NCBI RefSeq assembly: GCF_028714775.1
Contig: NZ_JAQTLS010000015.1
Location: 1 to 64,000, forward strand
Source: Thiothrix sp.
GTDB taxonomy: Bacteria > Pseudomonadota > Gammaproteobacteria > Thiotrichales > Thiotrichaceae
DNA: 64,000 nucleotides
Direction: 5' to 3'
Shown here: positions 53,670 to 62,352 of the stretch, piece by piece
Numbering within the stretch: position 1 is the stretch's first letter
Layout: each line of letters opens with the position of its first letter
Translations under genes and position numbers: made by a program
Notes under the pieces: model-generated
What the model saw: the letters and a program-made list of their open reading frames with translations, nothing else
The model's database searches: none
Told to the model about the DNA's origin: nothing

Positions 53670-55997
53670 ATGATGAACTTGGAAGAAAAGGATATCGAAA
53701 TTTTTAAGAAGCTGGATTCAAACGTTTATCTGACTTTCAATGATAAACAAGCGTTGAAGGCTGGGTTGGACGAGCTTGACCGGCGTTTGCAGGAACGTGA
53801 CCGGCGCTTACAGGATGTTTCCGGCCTGTTACTGGAAAAAGACGGTCATATCCGTGTACGTGACGCCCGCATTGACGAGCGCGACAGGCGCATGGCGGAA
53901 CTGGCGCGTTTGCTCACAGAAAAAGAACAAATCTTGTTGCAAATCAGTCAGGCAACGGCAGAAAAAGATGCTGTCTTGCGCATCCGTGACGAGCACCTGA
54001 GCAATAAGGATAAAAGCATCCATCAGCGTGATGCAGCCTTGGCAGAACGCGAAGCCCGCCTTAAAATTCTCGAACAAAATCTGGTCAATTACGAAAAGCT
54101 CTTGCAGGAAAAAGAACTGCAAATCCAGACCCGTGACCGCAGCCTTGAAGACAAAGACCGTTCTATGTTGCGCATTGACCAAGCTATCCAGAGTAAGGAT
54201 AAGCTGCTGCAAAGCCGCGACGACAGCATTAGCAAAAAAGACCAACAGTTGCTGGAACGCGAAGCCTTATTGCAGGAACGCACCCGCCAAACCCTCGAAC
54301 AAGAGCGGATGCTCAAAGAGCGTGACAAGCAGTTAAGCGAACGTGATTCCCAAATCAGCGACCGTGACCGCCAACTTGCCGCCCGTGACGAACACATTGA
54401 CCTTGCCAGCAAGCAGTTACAAAACCGCGATACGCAGCTTGACGACCGTGACCGTCAAATCCAGATGCGCGAACGTTTACTGGCAGAAAAGGAAAACCTG
54501 TTGCAGGAGCGTGACCAGCGCGTCGGTATCCAGCAGCAGCAGCTTGAAAAACGTGACCAGACCCTGAGCGAACGCGACCGCCAACTGGGCGACCGTGACC
54601 AAACCATTGCCGACCGGGATGCGGAATTACGCGCCCGTGAAGAAGCGATCCGCAGCCGTGACCAACAGGGTTTGGATTTCCTGCAAACTATCCGTGAGTT
54701 AGAAAACCACGTGCAGGAACGGGATGGCCAAATGACGGAGCGCGACCGCCAGTTGGCTTTGCGTGATGAACGTATCAATAAGGCTGACGAAGACCTGCGT
54801 GACCGTGACACCCGCCTTGGTAGCCGTGACCGCAGTATCGAAGAGCGCGATGCCCAGCTTTCTGAGCGTGACCGCCGCATCAAGGAGCGTGACGTTTCCC
54901 TGCGCGAACGCGACACCCGCATCAGTGGGCAAGACCTGCAATTGCGCGAACGCGACAAGCAGTTGCAATTGCGTGATTCCCAGATTCAAAGCCGCGATGT
55001 GACCGTCGGCGAACGTGACCATAGCCTCAAAGAGCGTGACAGCCACATTTCCCAGCTTAACACGCAGATGCAGGAACGCGACGAAACTATCCATGACCGC
55101 GATTCGCTGATCACTGAGCGCAACGCTGTCATTGAAGGGCGTGACGAAACCATCCGCGACCGTGACCTGCAAATCACCGCCCGCGATGCCAGCTTGCAAG
55201 AACGTGACCATAGCTTGCACTTGCGCGATACCCATGTTGAAGGGCTTACGGGGCAAATCCACGAACGCGACAAAAGCCTGCAACAGCGCGACCAAGAAAT
55301 TGCTTCCCGCGACAGCCAAGTGCGTGACTTGCAACTGGAAGTCCACCTGCGTGACCAAAGCGTTGCCGAGCGCGACGTACAATTGCAATTGCGCGACCAA
55401 ACCGTGCAGGATCGGGATGAGCAGTTGGGTGTGCGCGATGAAACCGTGGCGGAACGCGATGCCAGCGTTGCCGAACGCGATGCCCAGCTTGAGCAGCGTG
55501 ACCTGCATATCCAGAAAAAGGAAGAAGCCTTACAGGAACGCGACCAGCAGATCAAAACCCGCGACGCGACGGTGCAGCAACGCGATACCAGTTTAAGTGA
55601 CCGCGACCTGCAACTGCGCAGCCGCGACAAACAGCTTGAAGAACGTGACGCGCAAATCAATAAACGCGATGTCTCTGTGCATGACCGCGACCAAACCATC
55701 GTTGCCAAGGAAGCGCACATCCGTCGCCGCGACGAGCGCATCCAAGAGCTAACCCTGCATGTCCAGCACCTCGACAATATCTTGAAAGAGCATGTCCAGC
55801 AGTTGCAGCAGCGCGATGAAGCCTTGCGCCAACGTGATTTCATCATTACCCAGCGCGACCGTCAGGTTGATAAGCTCGATAAGAGCGTGGTCAAGTACGC
55901 AGCGGGGGCGCAGAGCATTTTCATCAAGGGTGCGGTAACGGGGCTGATCGCAGCGTTCGCGTTTGTTCTAGGACTGCGCTTGTTGGCTATCCTGTAG
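53670..55997 (+). CDS. Tail-anchored giant heptad-repeat protein with invariant Arg-Asp pairs
   Basis: This is a 775-residue protein. After about 35 N-terminal residues, nearly the whole chain (about 36-735) is a seven-residue repeat R-D-x-x-(L/I/V)-x-x, about 100 units, with few breaks. A C-terminal membrane helix (about 748-772, GAVTGLIAAFAFVLGL) ends five residues from the stop. Only one hydrophobic position per heptad is regular; the second core position of a normal coiled coil is taken by Arg or Asp. A long rod of about 100 nm anchored to the membrane is inferred from 0.15 nm per residue. GGAG precedes the ATG pair (53670, 53673). I know no characterised family that matches this. Confidence 0.8.
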   Translation: MMNLEEKDIEIFKKLDSNVYLTFNDKQALKAGLDELDRRLQERDRRLQDVSGLLLEKDGHIRVRDARIDERDRRMAELARLLTEKEQILLQISQATAEKDAVLRIRDEHLSNKDKSIHQRDAALAEREARLKILEQNLVNYEKLLQEKELQIQTRDRSLEDKDRSMLRIDQAIQSKDKLLQSRDDSISKKDQQLLEREALLQERTRQTLEQERMLKERDKQLSERDSQISDRDRQLAARDEHIDLASKQLQNRDTQLDDRDRQIQMRERLLAEKENLLQERDQRVGIQQQQLEKRDQTLSERDRQLGDRDQTIADRDAELRAREEAIRSRDQQGLDFLQTIRELENHVQERDGQMTERDRQLALRDERINKADEDLRDRDTRLGSRDRSIEERDAQLSERDRRIKERDVSLRERDTRISGQDLQLRERDKQLQLRDSQIQSRDVTVGERDHSLKERDSHISQLNTQMQERDETIHDRDSLITERNAVIEGRDETIRDRDLQITARDASLQERDHSLHLRDTHVEGLTGQIHERDKSLQQRDQEIASRDSQVRDLQLEVHLRDQSVAERDVQLQLRDQTVQDRDEQLGVRDETVAERDASVAERDAQLEQRDLHIQKKEEALQERDQQIKTRDATVQQRDTSLSDRDLQLRSRDKQLEERDAQINKRDVSVHDRDQTIVAKEAHIRRRDERIQELTLHVQHLDNILKEHVQQLQQRDEALRQRDFIITQRDRQVDKLDKSVVKYAAGAQSIFIKGAVTGLIAAFAFVLGLRLLAIL

Positions 55998-56004
55998 AGA
56001 GATG

Positions 56005-56025
56005 TCGGCACTTGGCGTGCCGACG
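56005..56025. terminator. Perfect 8-bp hairpin between convergent genes
   Basis: GTCGGCAC (56005-56012) and GTGCCGAC (56018-56025) pair around TTGGC. It sits between the convergent heptad-protein and Cys-rich lipoprotein genes and could stop transcription from both sides. There is no T-run on either strand. Confidence 0.5.
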
Positions 56026-56036
56026 GTGATGGACTG

Positions 56037-56405
56037 TTACTGCTTAAGAATGCCGATGATACCACCGCATTGCTGGAAACAGGCGCGGAAGTCAGTATCG
56101 CAATGGGCGGTATCTGCATACTCATAACAACCGGGCTTCTCGCATTTGGCGCGGTCAGCGTCGGTTTTTGCGTACAGCAGGCAGAAATAGTGTTCGTGTT
56201 CGGCGTCTTTCTCGCATCTGGACTGTTTGATGTCGGCCTTTGCCCGCTCGGTATTGGAGCAGTCGGTCTGGGTGCGCTGGCATTGCATGACGCAGCTTTG
56301 CCCCATTGCCGAGGTCGGCGGGGTGTAGGTGTATTCAGGGCCGCAACCCGCCAACACCATGAGCAGGCAGGCTGCCAATAAGTTCAGAATGTTCCGTAAC
56401 AGCAT
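56037..56405 (-). CDS. Cysteine-rich lipoprotein of unknown function
   Basis: This 122-residue protein has a lipoprotein signal (MLLRNILNLLAACLLMVLAGC) and a mature part with ten further cysteines, most in spaced pairs (SCVMQCQ, DCSNTE, CEKPGCYEYADTAHC, ACFQQC). Such spacing suggests several disulfides. A frame starting at 56462 adds 19 residues before the signal, so ATG 56405 was chosen. I do not recognise the family. Confidence 0.72.
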   Translation of the reverse strand: MLLRNILNLLAACLLMVLAGCGPEYTYTPPTSAMGQSCVMQCQRTQTDCSNTERAKADIKQSRCEKDAEHEHYFCLLYAKTDADRAKCEKPGCYEYADTAHCDTDFRACFQQCGGIIGILKQ

Positions 56406-56561
56406 TGAATTTTCCCTCGCAATAGGAACGGCATGGAATGCATTAAAGTGTGTGTCGGTCACGGGATTCCCCGCGTGATGACGGGCTTATTGTAGCGGAT
56501 TTGCCGCATCCATAAAGCAGGGTGATGACATAAGGCATATCTGGGATGTCGTGCCTAAACC

Positions 56562-57791
56562 TTAGTTTTCCAACCAGCGTACCGCACCTTGCCCTGCCTG
56601 CCGCCCGCTGGCAAAACACCCTGTCAGCAGGTAGCCGCCTGTGGGCGCTTCCCAATCCAGCATTTCACCCGCACAAAATACCCCCGGAAAATCCCGTAAC
56701 ATCAGGTTTTCATCCAGTGTTTCAAACGGCACGCCGCCTGCGGTGCTGATGGCTTCGTCGATGGGGGTGGTAGCCGTGAGCGTGACCGGGATGGCTTTCA
56801 GGGTGTTTGCCAGTAATACCGGATCGTGGCGTTGGGTTTCGTCCAGCGTTTCAAACAGCAGTGCCGTTTTTGCCCCATCCAGTTTGAAACGGTTCTTGAG
56901 GAATGCTCCCAAGGTTTTGTGTTTGGGGCGTGTTTGTAAGGCTTGCGTAATGGCTTCCGGCGTGTGGTTGGGCAACAAGTCGAGGTGAAAGGTGGCGGAT
57001 TGCTGCGCATTGAGCGTATCGCGCAGGCGGGCGGAAAAGGCGTAAACCAAGCTGCCTTCCACCCCGCGTTCGGTCAGGATCAGTTCCCCCCGGCGGCTTT
57101 CGGTTTGTCCGTGCAGGTCGGTGAAACGCAATGCCACCGATTTCAGTGGCGACCCAGCAAAGCGGCTGCGTAAATGTTGGCTCCACTCACACAGGAAACC
57201 GCAATTGGCAGGCTGTAAGGGCGCGATGCGGATATTTCGTGCTTCCAGTAAGGGAACCCACGCGCCGTCACTGCCGAGTTTTTTCCAGCTACCACCGCCC
57301 AGCGCGAGGATCAGCGCGGCGTAGGGAACAGCGCTTTCCCCCTGCGATGTTTGGAACAGCAGTTTCCCCTGTGCATCCCAACCTTGCCAGCGGTGGCGGG
57401 GGTGGATGCGCAAACCGCCGCGTTTCAGGCGTACTAGCCATGCGCGTAACAGCGGTGCGGCTTTCATTTCGGTGGGGAATACGCGCCCGGATGTGCCGAC
57501 GAAAGTTTCGACCCCCAATGCAGCGCACCATTGGCGTAATTCATCCGCGCCGAAGGTTTCCAACAAAGGTTGTAACTGTGCTTGGCGTTCGGCGTAGCGG
57601 CGGCAAAAGTCGGGAAATGGTTCGGCGTGGGTGATGTTTAGCCCGCCGATACCCGCCAGCAGGAACTTACGCCCCACCGATGGCATGGCATCGTAGAGGT
57701 CGACGGCGTATCCGGCATTGATGAGCTGTTCCGCTGCCATGAGTCCGGCAGGGCCGCCGCCGATGATAGCTATGGGGTGTGAGGTTTTCAT
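56562..57791 (-). CDS. BaiN/RdsA-like NAD(P)/FAD-dependent oxidoreductase
   Basis: This 409-residue flavoprotein has an N-terminal FAD-binding motif (IAIIGGGPAGLMAAEQLINAG), a GRKFLLAGIGGLNITH segment typical of the HI0933/BaiN family, and a C-terminal GGVPFETLDENLMLRDFPGVFCAGEMLDWEAPTGGYLL stretch that contacts FAD. The family function is not settled. The start was set at ATG 57791 because the FAD motif begins there; the longer frame from 58019 runs antisense through the ychJ gene. It is divergent from ychJ with 23 bases between the starts. Confidence 0.87.
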   Translation of the reverse strand: MKTSHPIAIIGGGPAGLMAAEQLINAGYAVDLYDAMPSVGRKFLLAGIGGLNITHAEPFPDFCRRYAERQAQLQPLLETFGADELRQWCAALGVETFVGTSGRVFPTEMKAAPLLRAWLVRLKRGGLRIHPRHRWQGWDAQGKLLFQTSQGESAVPYAALILALGGGSWKKLGSDGAWVPLLEARNIRIAPLQPANCGFLCEWSQHLRSRFAGSPLKSVALRFTDLHGQTESRRGELILTERGVEGSLVYAFSARLRDTLNAQQSATFHLDLLPNHTPEAITQALQTRPKHKTLGAFLKNRFKLDGAKTALLFETLDETQRHDPVLLANTLKAIPVTLTATTPIDEAISTAGGVPFETLDENLMLRDFPGVFCAGEMLDWEAPTGGYLLTGCFASGRQAGQGAVRWLEN

Positions 57792-57814
57792 GGGGGTATG
57801 GTACATTGGCGGGC

Positions 57815-58198
57815 ATGAACGTACCACTTTGCCCCTGCCAATCGGGGAAAACTTATGGGCAATGTTGCCGCCCTTACCACGATGGAAAAGCCGCTCCCAC
57901 AGCGGAAACGTTGATGCGCTCGCGTTACAGCGCCTACGTCTTGGGTAATGGCGCGTATTTGCACCGCAGTTGGCATTCCAGCACCCGCCCCAACAAGAAA
58001 AGCCTGATGCAATTGCCACCGACGGATTGGCAAGGTTTGGAAATTGTCCGCACGGAGCAGGGCAGCGGGCAGGATGTCAGCGGTGTGGTTGAATTCATCG
58101 CGCATTACCGGGACGGCGACCAGCCGCAGGTGTTGCACGAAACCAGCCGCTTTGTGCGGGAGGCTGGCAGGTGGTATTACGTGGATGGGACGTATTAG
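57815..58198 (+). CDS. YchJ-family protein with SEC-C zinc motif
   Basis: This 127-residue protein begins MNVPLCPCQSGKTYGQCC, the SEC-C zinc-binding pattern (CxC...CC), followed by the YchJ/UPF0225 segment RPYHDGKAAPTAETLMRSRYSAYV and a second beta-rich half with VVEFIAHYRDG and YVDGTY at the end. The family role is unknown. ATG 57815 was chosen because the motif starts there; the frame also extends to 57779. Confidence 0.87.
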   Translation: MNVPLCPCQSGKTYGQCCRPYHDGKAAPTAETLMRSRYSAYVLGNGAYLHRSWHSSTRPNKKSLMQLPPTDWQGLEIVRTEQGSGQDVSGVVEFIAHYRDGDQPQVLHETSRFVREAGRWYYVDGTY

Positions 58199-58221
58199 CG
58201 CACTTGCCAGCCTTGTACCGT

Positions 58222-59571
58222 TTAGCCGAATTTCGGCAGGTGGGCGAGGGATTCCTTGATCGCTTCTTCTGGGTAGTCGAAGTCGGTCAAGTCGCCTTGC
58301 AGGTAACGGTCATAAGAGGTCATGTCGAAATGCCCGTGGCCTGAAAGGTTGAACAACAGAGTTTTGGCTTCGCCGGTTTTTGCACAGTTTTGCGCTTCGC
58401 GGATCGCGGCGGCAATCGCGTGACAAGACTCTGGTGCAGCAATGATGCCTTCGCTTTTGGCGAACATCACGCCCGCTGCAAACGTTTCCAGTTGCGCGAC
58501 GGACATCGCTTCAATCAGCCCCTCATTGTACAACTGGCTGACCAGCGCGGAATCGCCGTGGTAACGCAAGCCGCCCGCGTGGATGCCCGGTGGCATAAAG
58601 TCATGCCCCAGCGTGTACATTTTCATCAGTGGTGTGAGGCCAGCGGTATCGCCGTAGTCATAGGCGTAAACCCCTTTGGTCAGGGTCGGGCAGGAAGTCG
58701 GCTCGACTGCCACCAAACGCACCTCTTTCCCCGCTGCCTTGTCAGCAAAGAACGGGAACGCAATCCCGCCGAAGTTGGAACCACCGCCGCACGGCGCAAA
58801 GATCATGTCGGGGTAATCGCCGACCATCGCCAACTGCTTTTTCGCTTCCTGACCGATGATGGTCTGGTGCAGTAACACGTGATTCAGCACGGAACCGAGC
58901 GCATAGTTAGTGTCAGCGCGGCTGGCGGCTTCTTCCACCGCTTCGGAAATAGCAATGCCCAGTGAGCCTTGTGAATCAGGATGGGCGGCGAGGACAGCAC
59001 GACCGGAGTTGGTCATGTCGGTCGGGCTGGCGAATACTTCCGCACCCCACGTCTGCATCATGGAACGGCGGTAAGGTTTCTGCTGGTAGCTGACTTTCAC
59101 CATGTACACGCGCACATCAATGCCGAACATTTGCCCTGCCAGTGCTAAGGAACTGCCCCATTGCCCAGCACCCGTTTCGGTGGCAAGGCGTTTGATGCCC
59201 GCTTGCTGGTTGTAATACGCCTGCGCGACAGCGGTATTCGGCTTGTGCGAACCTGCTGGGCTGACCGCTTCGTTTTTGTAATAGATTTTCGCCGGGGTAT
59301 TGAGCATCTTTTCCAAGCGATGGGCGCGGTACAGCGGGGAAGGCCGCCACATGGTCAGGGCTTCGCGTACCGGGTCGGGAATTTTGATCCAGCGTTCGGC
59401 ACTGACTTCTTGCATCACCAGTGCTTCGGGGAAGATTGCCATCATCGCTTCCGGCGGAACCGGGTTGCCATCTGGTCCTAAATAGGGCGCTGGCGCTTTG
59501 GGCATGTCGGCAACGACATTGTACCAGTGGGTGGGCATTTCGTTTTCGGGCAGGTATATTTTTGTGGTCAT
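58222..59571 (-). CDS. TrpB-like pyridoxal-phosphate enzyme (TrpB2 type)
   Basis: This 449-residue enzyme matches the TrpB2/TrpB-like family (longer than the ~400-residue TrpB1). The PLP lysine is in GSHKPNTAVAQAYY, and the TETGAGQWG loop and the GGGSNFGG phosphate-binding loop are intact. It should make tryptophan from indole and serine, or a related beta-replacement. TrpB2 proteins often work without TrpA, and no trpA is beside it. The ribosome binding site AAGGAGA lies before the ATG. It converges with ychJ. Confidence 0.9.
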   Translation of the reverse strand: MTTKIYLPENEMPTHWYNVVADMPKAPAPYLGPDGNPVPPEAMMAIFPEALVMQEVSAERWIKIPDPVREALTMWRPSPLYRAHRLEKMLNTPAKIYYKNEAVSPAGSHKPNTAVAQAYYNQQAGIKRLATETGAGQWGSSLALAGQMFGIDVRVYMVKVSYQQKPYRRSMMQTWGAEVFASPTDMTNSGRAVLAAHPDSQGSLGIAISEAVEEAASRADTNYALGSVLNHVLLHQTIIGQEAKKQLAMVGDYPDMIFAPCGGGSNFGGIAFPFFADKAAGKEVRLVAVEPTSCPTLTKGVYAYDYGDTAGLTPLMKMYTLGHDFMPPGIHAGGLRYHGDSALVSQLYNEGLIEAMSVAQLETFAAGVMFAKSEGIIAAPESCHAIAAAIREAQNCAKTGEAKTLLFNLSGHGHFDMTSYDRYLQGDLTDFDYPEEAIKESLAHLPKFG

Positions 59572-59673
59572 GCTGGCCGCTCTCCTTGGGTTTTTCCATA
59601 ACGAATTTGAGGCATTATCTTCCCACTTGCACCGAATGTGTGCAATGCAAAAGATGGCGATTGGCAGTGTGCT

Positions 59674-61671
59674 TCAATCGCCCAGCAGCGCTTGTAAATT
59701 CGAGACGTAGGCGCGTGCGGTTTCTTGGCGTTGTTCCGGGGTGATGACCTTTTTGTCTTCCCACTCCAAGTGTTCCGGGGGGAGTTCATCGAGAAAACGG
59801 CTGGGTTCGACGATCGAGGCTTCCCCGTAGCGCGAGCGGGTTTTGGCGTAACTGATGGTGAGGTTTTTTTGCGCCCGCGTGATGCCAACGTAGGCAAGGC
59901 GGCGTTCTTCTTGGATGCTGTGTTCGTCGACGCTGTTGGCGTGTGGCAGCAGTTCCTCTTCCATGCCGATGAGGAAGACGCTGGGAAATTCCAGCCCCTT
60001 CGCGCCGTGCAGGGTCATGAGGCTGACGGCATCTTGTTCTTTTTCTTCGCTATTGCGTTCGAGCATGTCCACGAGGCTCATGTGGGCAATGATGTCGGAA
60101 AGCGTTTCTTTTCCAGCACCATCGTCGTGCAGCTTGCGTACCCAATCGACGATTTCCCACACGTTTTTCATGCGGGCTTCGGCCTGTTTGGGGGTATTGC
60201 AGGTATTTTTCATCCAATCGTCGTAGCCGATGTCGGTGATGACTTGCTGGACGATTTTGGTGGGGTCGGCACTGTCGGCGGCGCGGATCAATTCGTGCAG
60301 CCAGAAACAAAACGTTTCAATCCGTTGGGTGGCTTTGGCGGAAATGCGTTGGGCAAAGCCGAGTTCTTGCGCGGCATTGAACAGGCTGGTGTGGCGTTCG
60401 TGCGCGTATTCGCCGAGTTTTTCCAGCGTGGATGTGCCGATTTCACGTTTGGGGGTGTTGATGATGCGCAAGAAAGCGGCATCGTCGTCTGGGTTGGCGA
60501 TCAGGCGCAGGTAGGCGAGGATGTCTTTGACTTCCGCCCGCTCGAAAAACGAAGTTCCACCACTGATTTTGTAGGTAATGTTGTTTTCGCGCAGCAGCTT
60601 TTCAAACAGGCGGCTTTGGTGGTTGCCCCGGTAGAGGATGGCGAAATCCTTGAACGCGGCGCGGTCGCGGAAGCGGGCTTTGAGGATTTCACTGACAACT
60701 TTTTCGGCTTCGTGCTCGGGATTGCGGCAGGGCATGATGCGGATTGGGTCGCCTTCGCCGAGGGTGCTCCACAGGTTTTTCTCGAATAGGTGCGGGTTGT
60801 TGCCGATTAATTTGTTGGCACTTTGCAATATGCGGGCGGTGGAACGGTAATTCTGTTCCAGCTTCACCACCTTGAGCATCGGGTAATCTTTCTGCAACTG
60901 CGCAATGTTTTCCGGGCGTGCGCCGCGCCATGCATAGATCGACTGATCGTCGTCGCCCACCGCAGTGAGTGCGCCTCGAATGCCGGAAAGCAAGCGGATG
61001 AAGCGGTATTGGCAGGCGTTGGTGTCCTGATATTCGTCGATCAGCAGGTAACGCAGCTTGTTTTGCCAGAATTGCAGCGCGTCCGGGTGCTGCTCGAACA
61101 GACGCACCGGCAACACGATCAGGTCGTCGAAATCCACCGCATTATAGGCTTTGATCTGCCGCTGGTATTTTTCGTAGAGGATGGCAGCGAGTTTTTCATC
61201 CGTGGTATTGGCTTGCAGCGTGGCTTGCTCAACGGAAATGAAGTCGTTTTTCCAACGCGAAATGATCCAGCGCAGGTTCTCGGCTTCCTCCACATCTTCC
61301 TTGTGCGCCAGTTCTTTGAGGATCGCGGCACTGTCTTGCGCGTCGAGGATGCTGAAATTGTTCTTGTAACCGAGGCGCTTGGCTTCGCGCTTGATGATGT
61401 TCAAGCCGAGCGTGTGGAAAGTGGAAACCGTTAGCCCTTTGGCTTCCTCTTTGGTCAATAGTTGGCTAGCGCGTTCGCGCATTTCGCGGGCGGCTTTGTT
61501 GGTAAAGGTAATCGCCGCGATTTGGTCAGCAGAATGCACACCTTTACGGATCATCCACGCAATTTTCTGGGTGATGACGCGGGTTTTGCCACTGCCAGCA
61601 CCAGCGAGGACGAGGAGGGGAGAGCCGAGGTGGGTGACAGCGGCTTGTTGTTCGGGGTTGAGTCCTTGCAT
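59674..61671 (-). CDS. rep: ATP-dependent DNA helicase Rep
   Basis: This 665-residue UvrD/Rep superfamily 1A helicase is close to E. coli Rep (673) in length and sequence. It has Walker A GAGSGKT, motif Ia, AITFTNKAAREM, motif II LIDEYQDTN, motif III VGDDDQSIYAWRGA, and motif V/VI segments LMTLHGAKGLEFP and VGITRAQK. Rep moves 3'-5' on DNA and clears proteins ahead of the replication fork. Its start lies three bases after the stop of the TOPRIM gene, so it is in one operon with the ATPase/TOPRIM pair. Confidence 0.94.
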   Translation of the reverse strand: MQGLNPEQQAAVTHLGSPLLVLAGAGSGKTRVITQKIAWMIRKGVHSADQIAAITFTNKAAREMRERASQLLTKEEAKGLTVSTFHTLGLNIIKREAKRLGYKNNFSILDAQDSAAILKELAHKEDVEEAENLRWIISRWKNDFISVEQATLQANTTDEKLAAILYEKYQRQIKAYNAVDFDDLIVLPVRLFEQHPDALQFWQNKLRYLLIDEYQDTNACQYRFIRLLSGIRGALTAVGDDDQSIYAWRGARPENIAQLQKDYPMLKVVKLEQNYRSTARILQSANKLIGNNPHLFEKNLWSTLGEGDPIRIMPCRNPEHEAEKVVSEILKARFRDRAAFKDFAILYRGNHQSRLFEKLLRENNITYKISGGTSFFERAEVKDILAYLRLIANPDDDAAFLRIINTPKREIGTSTLEKLGEYAHERHTSLFNAAQELGFAQRISAKATQRIETFCFWLHELIRAADSADPTKIVQQVITDIGYDDWMKNTCNTPKQAEARMKNVWEIVDWVRKLHDDGAGKETLSDIIAHMSLVDMLERNSEEKEQDAVSLMTLHGAKGLEFPSVFLIGMEEELLPHANSVDEHSIQEERRLAYVGITRAQKNLTISYAKTRSRYGEASIVEPSRFLDELPPEHLEWEDKKVITPEQRQETARAYVSNLQALLGD

Positions 61672-61674
61672 GGG

Positions 61675-62352
61675 TTATTTGAACACGGCTTCAAGCCATT
61701 GGGTAAATGCAGTGAGGGCAGCGGAATCGGTGGCGAATACGCCAGCTTGATAGGCTTTTCCTGCGGATGTGCCGGGCTTCTTTTGCCATGCTAGCAGGGT
61801 AGAGAGGCGAGCTTTGGAAATGTGCGTATCCTTGAAAGTGCGTAAATCACCCAATCCGGTGATGGCTTCGTCGGCTTTGTCCAGCAATGATTGTTGAGTC
61901 GGATTGCCTAAGTTTTCCAGTAGTAAATCTTCTAGCATTCCGTCAGTACTATGTGTGGGCATAATCCATAAACCAATGGGAGTGAATTCTTCGGGATGTC
62001 TAAAGATTTCCCCTGTTAGTGTCACATCTGAGAAAGGCGGTATGTTGTAGCCGTAATCACGTAATACATTGGTGATTTGTTCACGGCGCTTCGCAAACCC
62101 GTAGCCTTGTTTCTGAGAATCAGCGTCTATGATTATTGCTAAATGCGTAACTTCCCCTGCTGTAATCCGTTCCCAAGCTGTTGGTAATGCTTGAGTGCGT
62201 AATACATCAACGCCATCACTTTCTGTTTGACAAAAATTTTGGGGCGTTTCTGGTTCAATATCAACTTGCAACTCCAACTTGCAAAGAAAATGCTGAAAGA
62301 ATGCACGGTCATCTTGTCCTTCAACAAGAAGAATTCTTTGTTGTTTTTTCAT
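61675..62352 (-). CDS. TOPRIM-like DUF3226 nuclease-type protein
   Basis: This 225-residue protein opens with RILLVEGQDDRAFFQHFL, the first TOPRIM signature (E11-G with D14), and has THLAIIIDADSQ near residue 75, matching the TOPRIM DxD. This is the DUF3226-type arrangement. TOPRIM domains of OLD, PARIS and Gabija cut or nick nucleic acid with metal ions. Its ATG overlaps the stop of the ATPase gene by one base (TAATG), so the two are coupled. The DNA is AT-rich compared with rep. Confidence 0.75.
   Translation of the reverse strand: MKKQQRILLVEGQDDRAFFQHFLCKLELQVDIEPETPQNFCQTESDGVDVLRTQALPTAWERITAGEVTHLAIIIDADSQKQGYGFAKRREQITNVLRDYGYNIPPFSDVTLTGEIFRHPEEFTPIGLWIMPTHSTDGMLEDLLLENLGNPTQQSLLDKADEAITGLGDLRTFKDTHISKARLSTLLAWQKKPGTSAGKAYQAGVFATDSAALTAFTQWLEAVFK

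Noticed and set aside
53700-55900. Regular DNA repeats that could be mistaken for a CRISPR or satellite array
   Set aside because: The repeats are in frame, degenerate at third positions and encode Arg-Asp heptads, so they are coding.
59674-61671. Reading the helicase as GajB of a true Gabija system
   Set aside because: Length and motifs match housekeeping Rep closely; GajB is shorter and more divergent. The Gabija link is kept only as a layout similarity.
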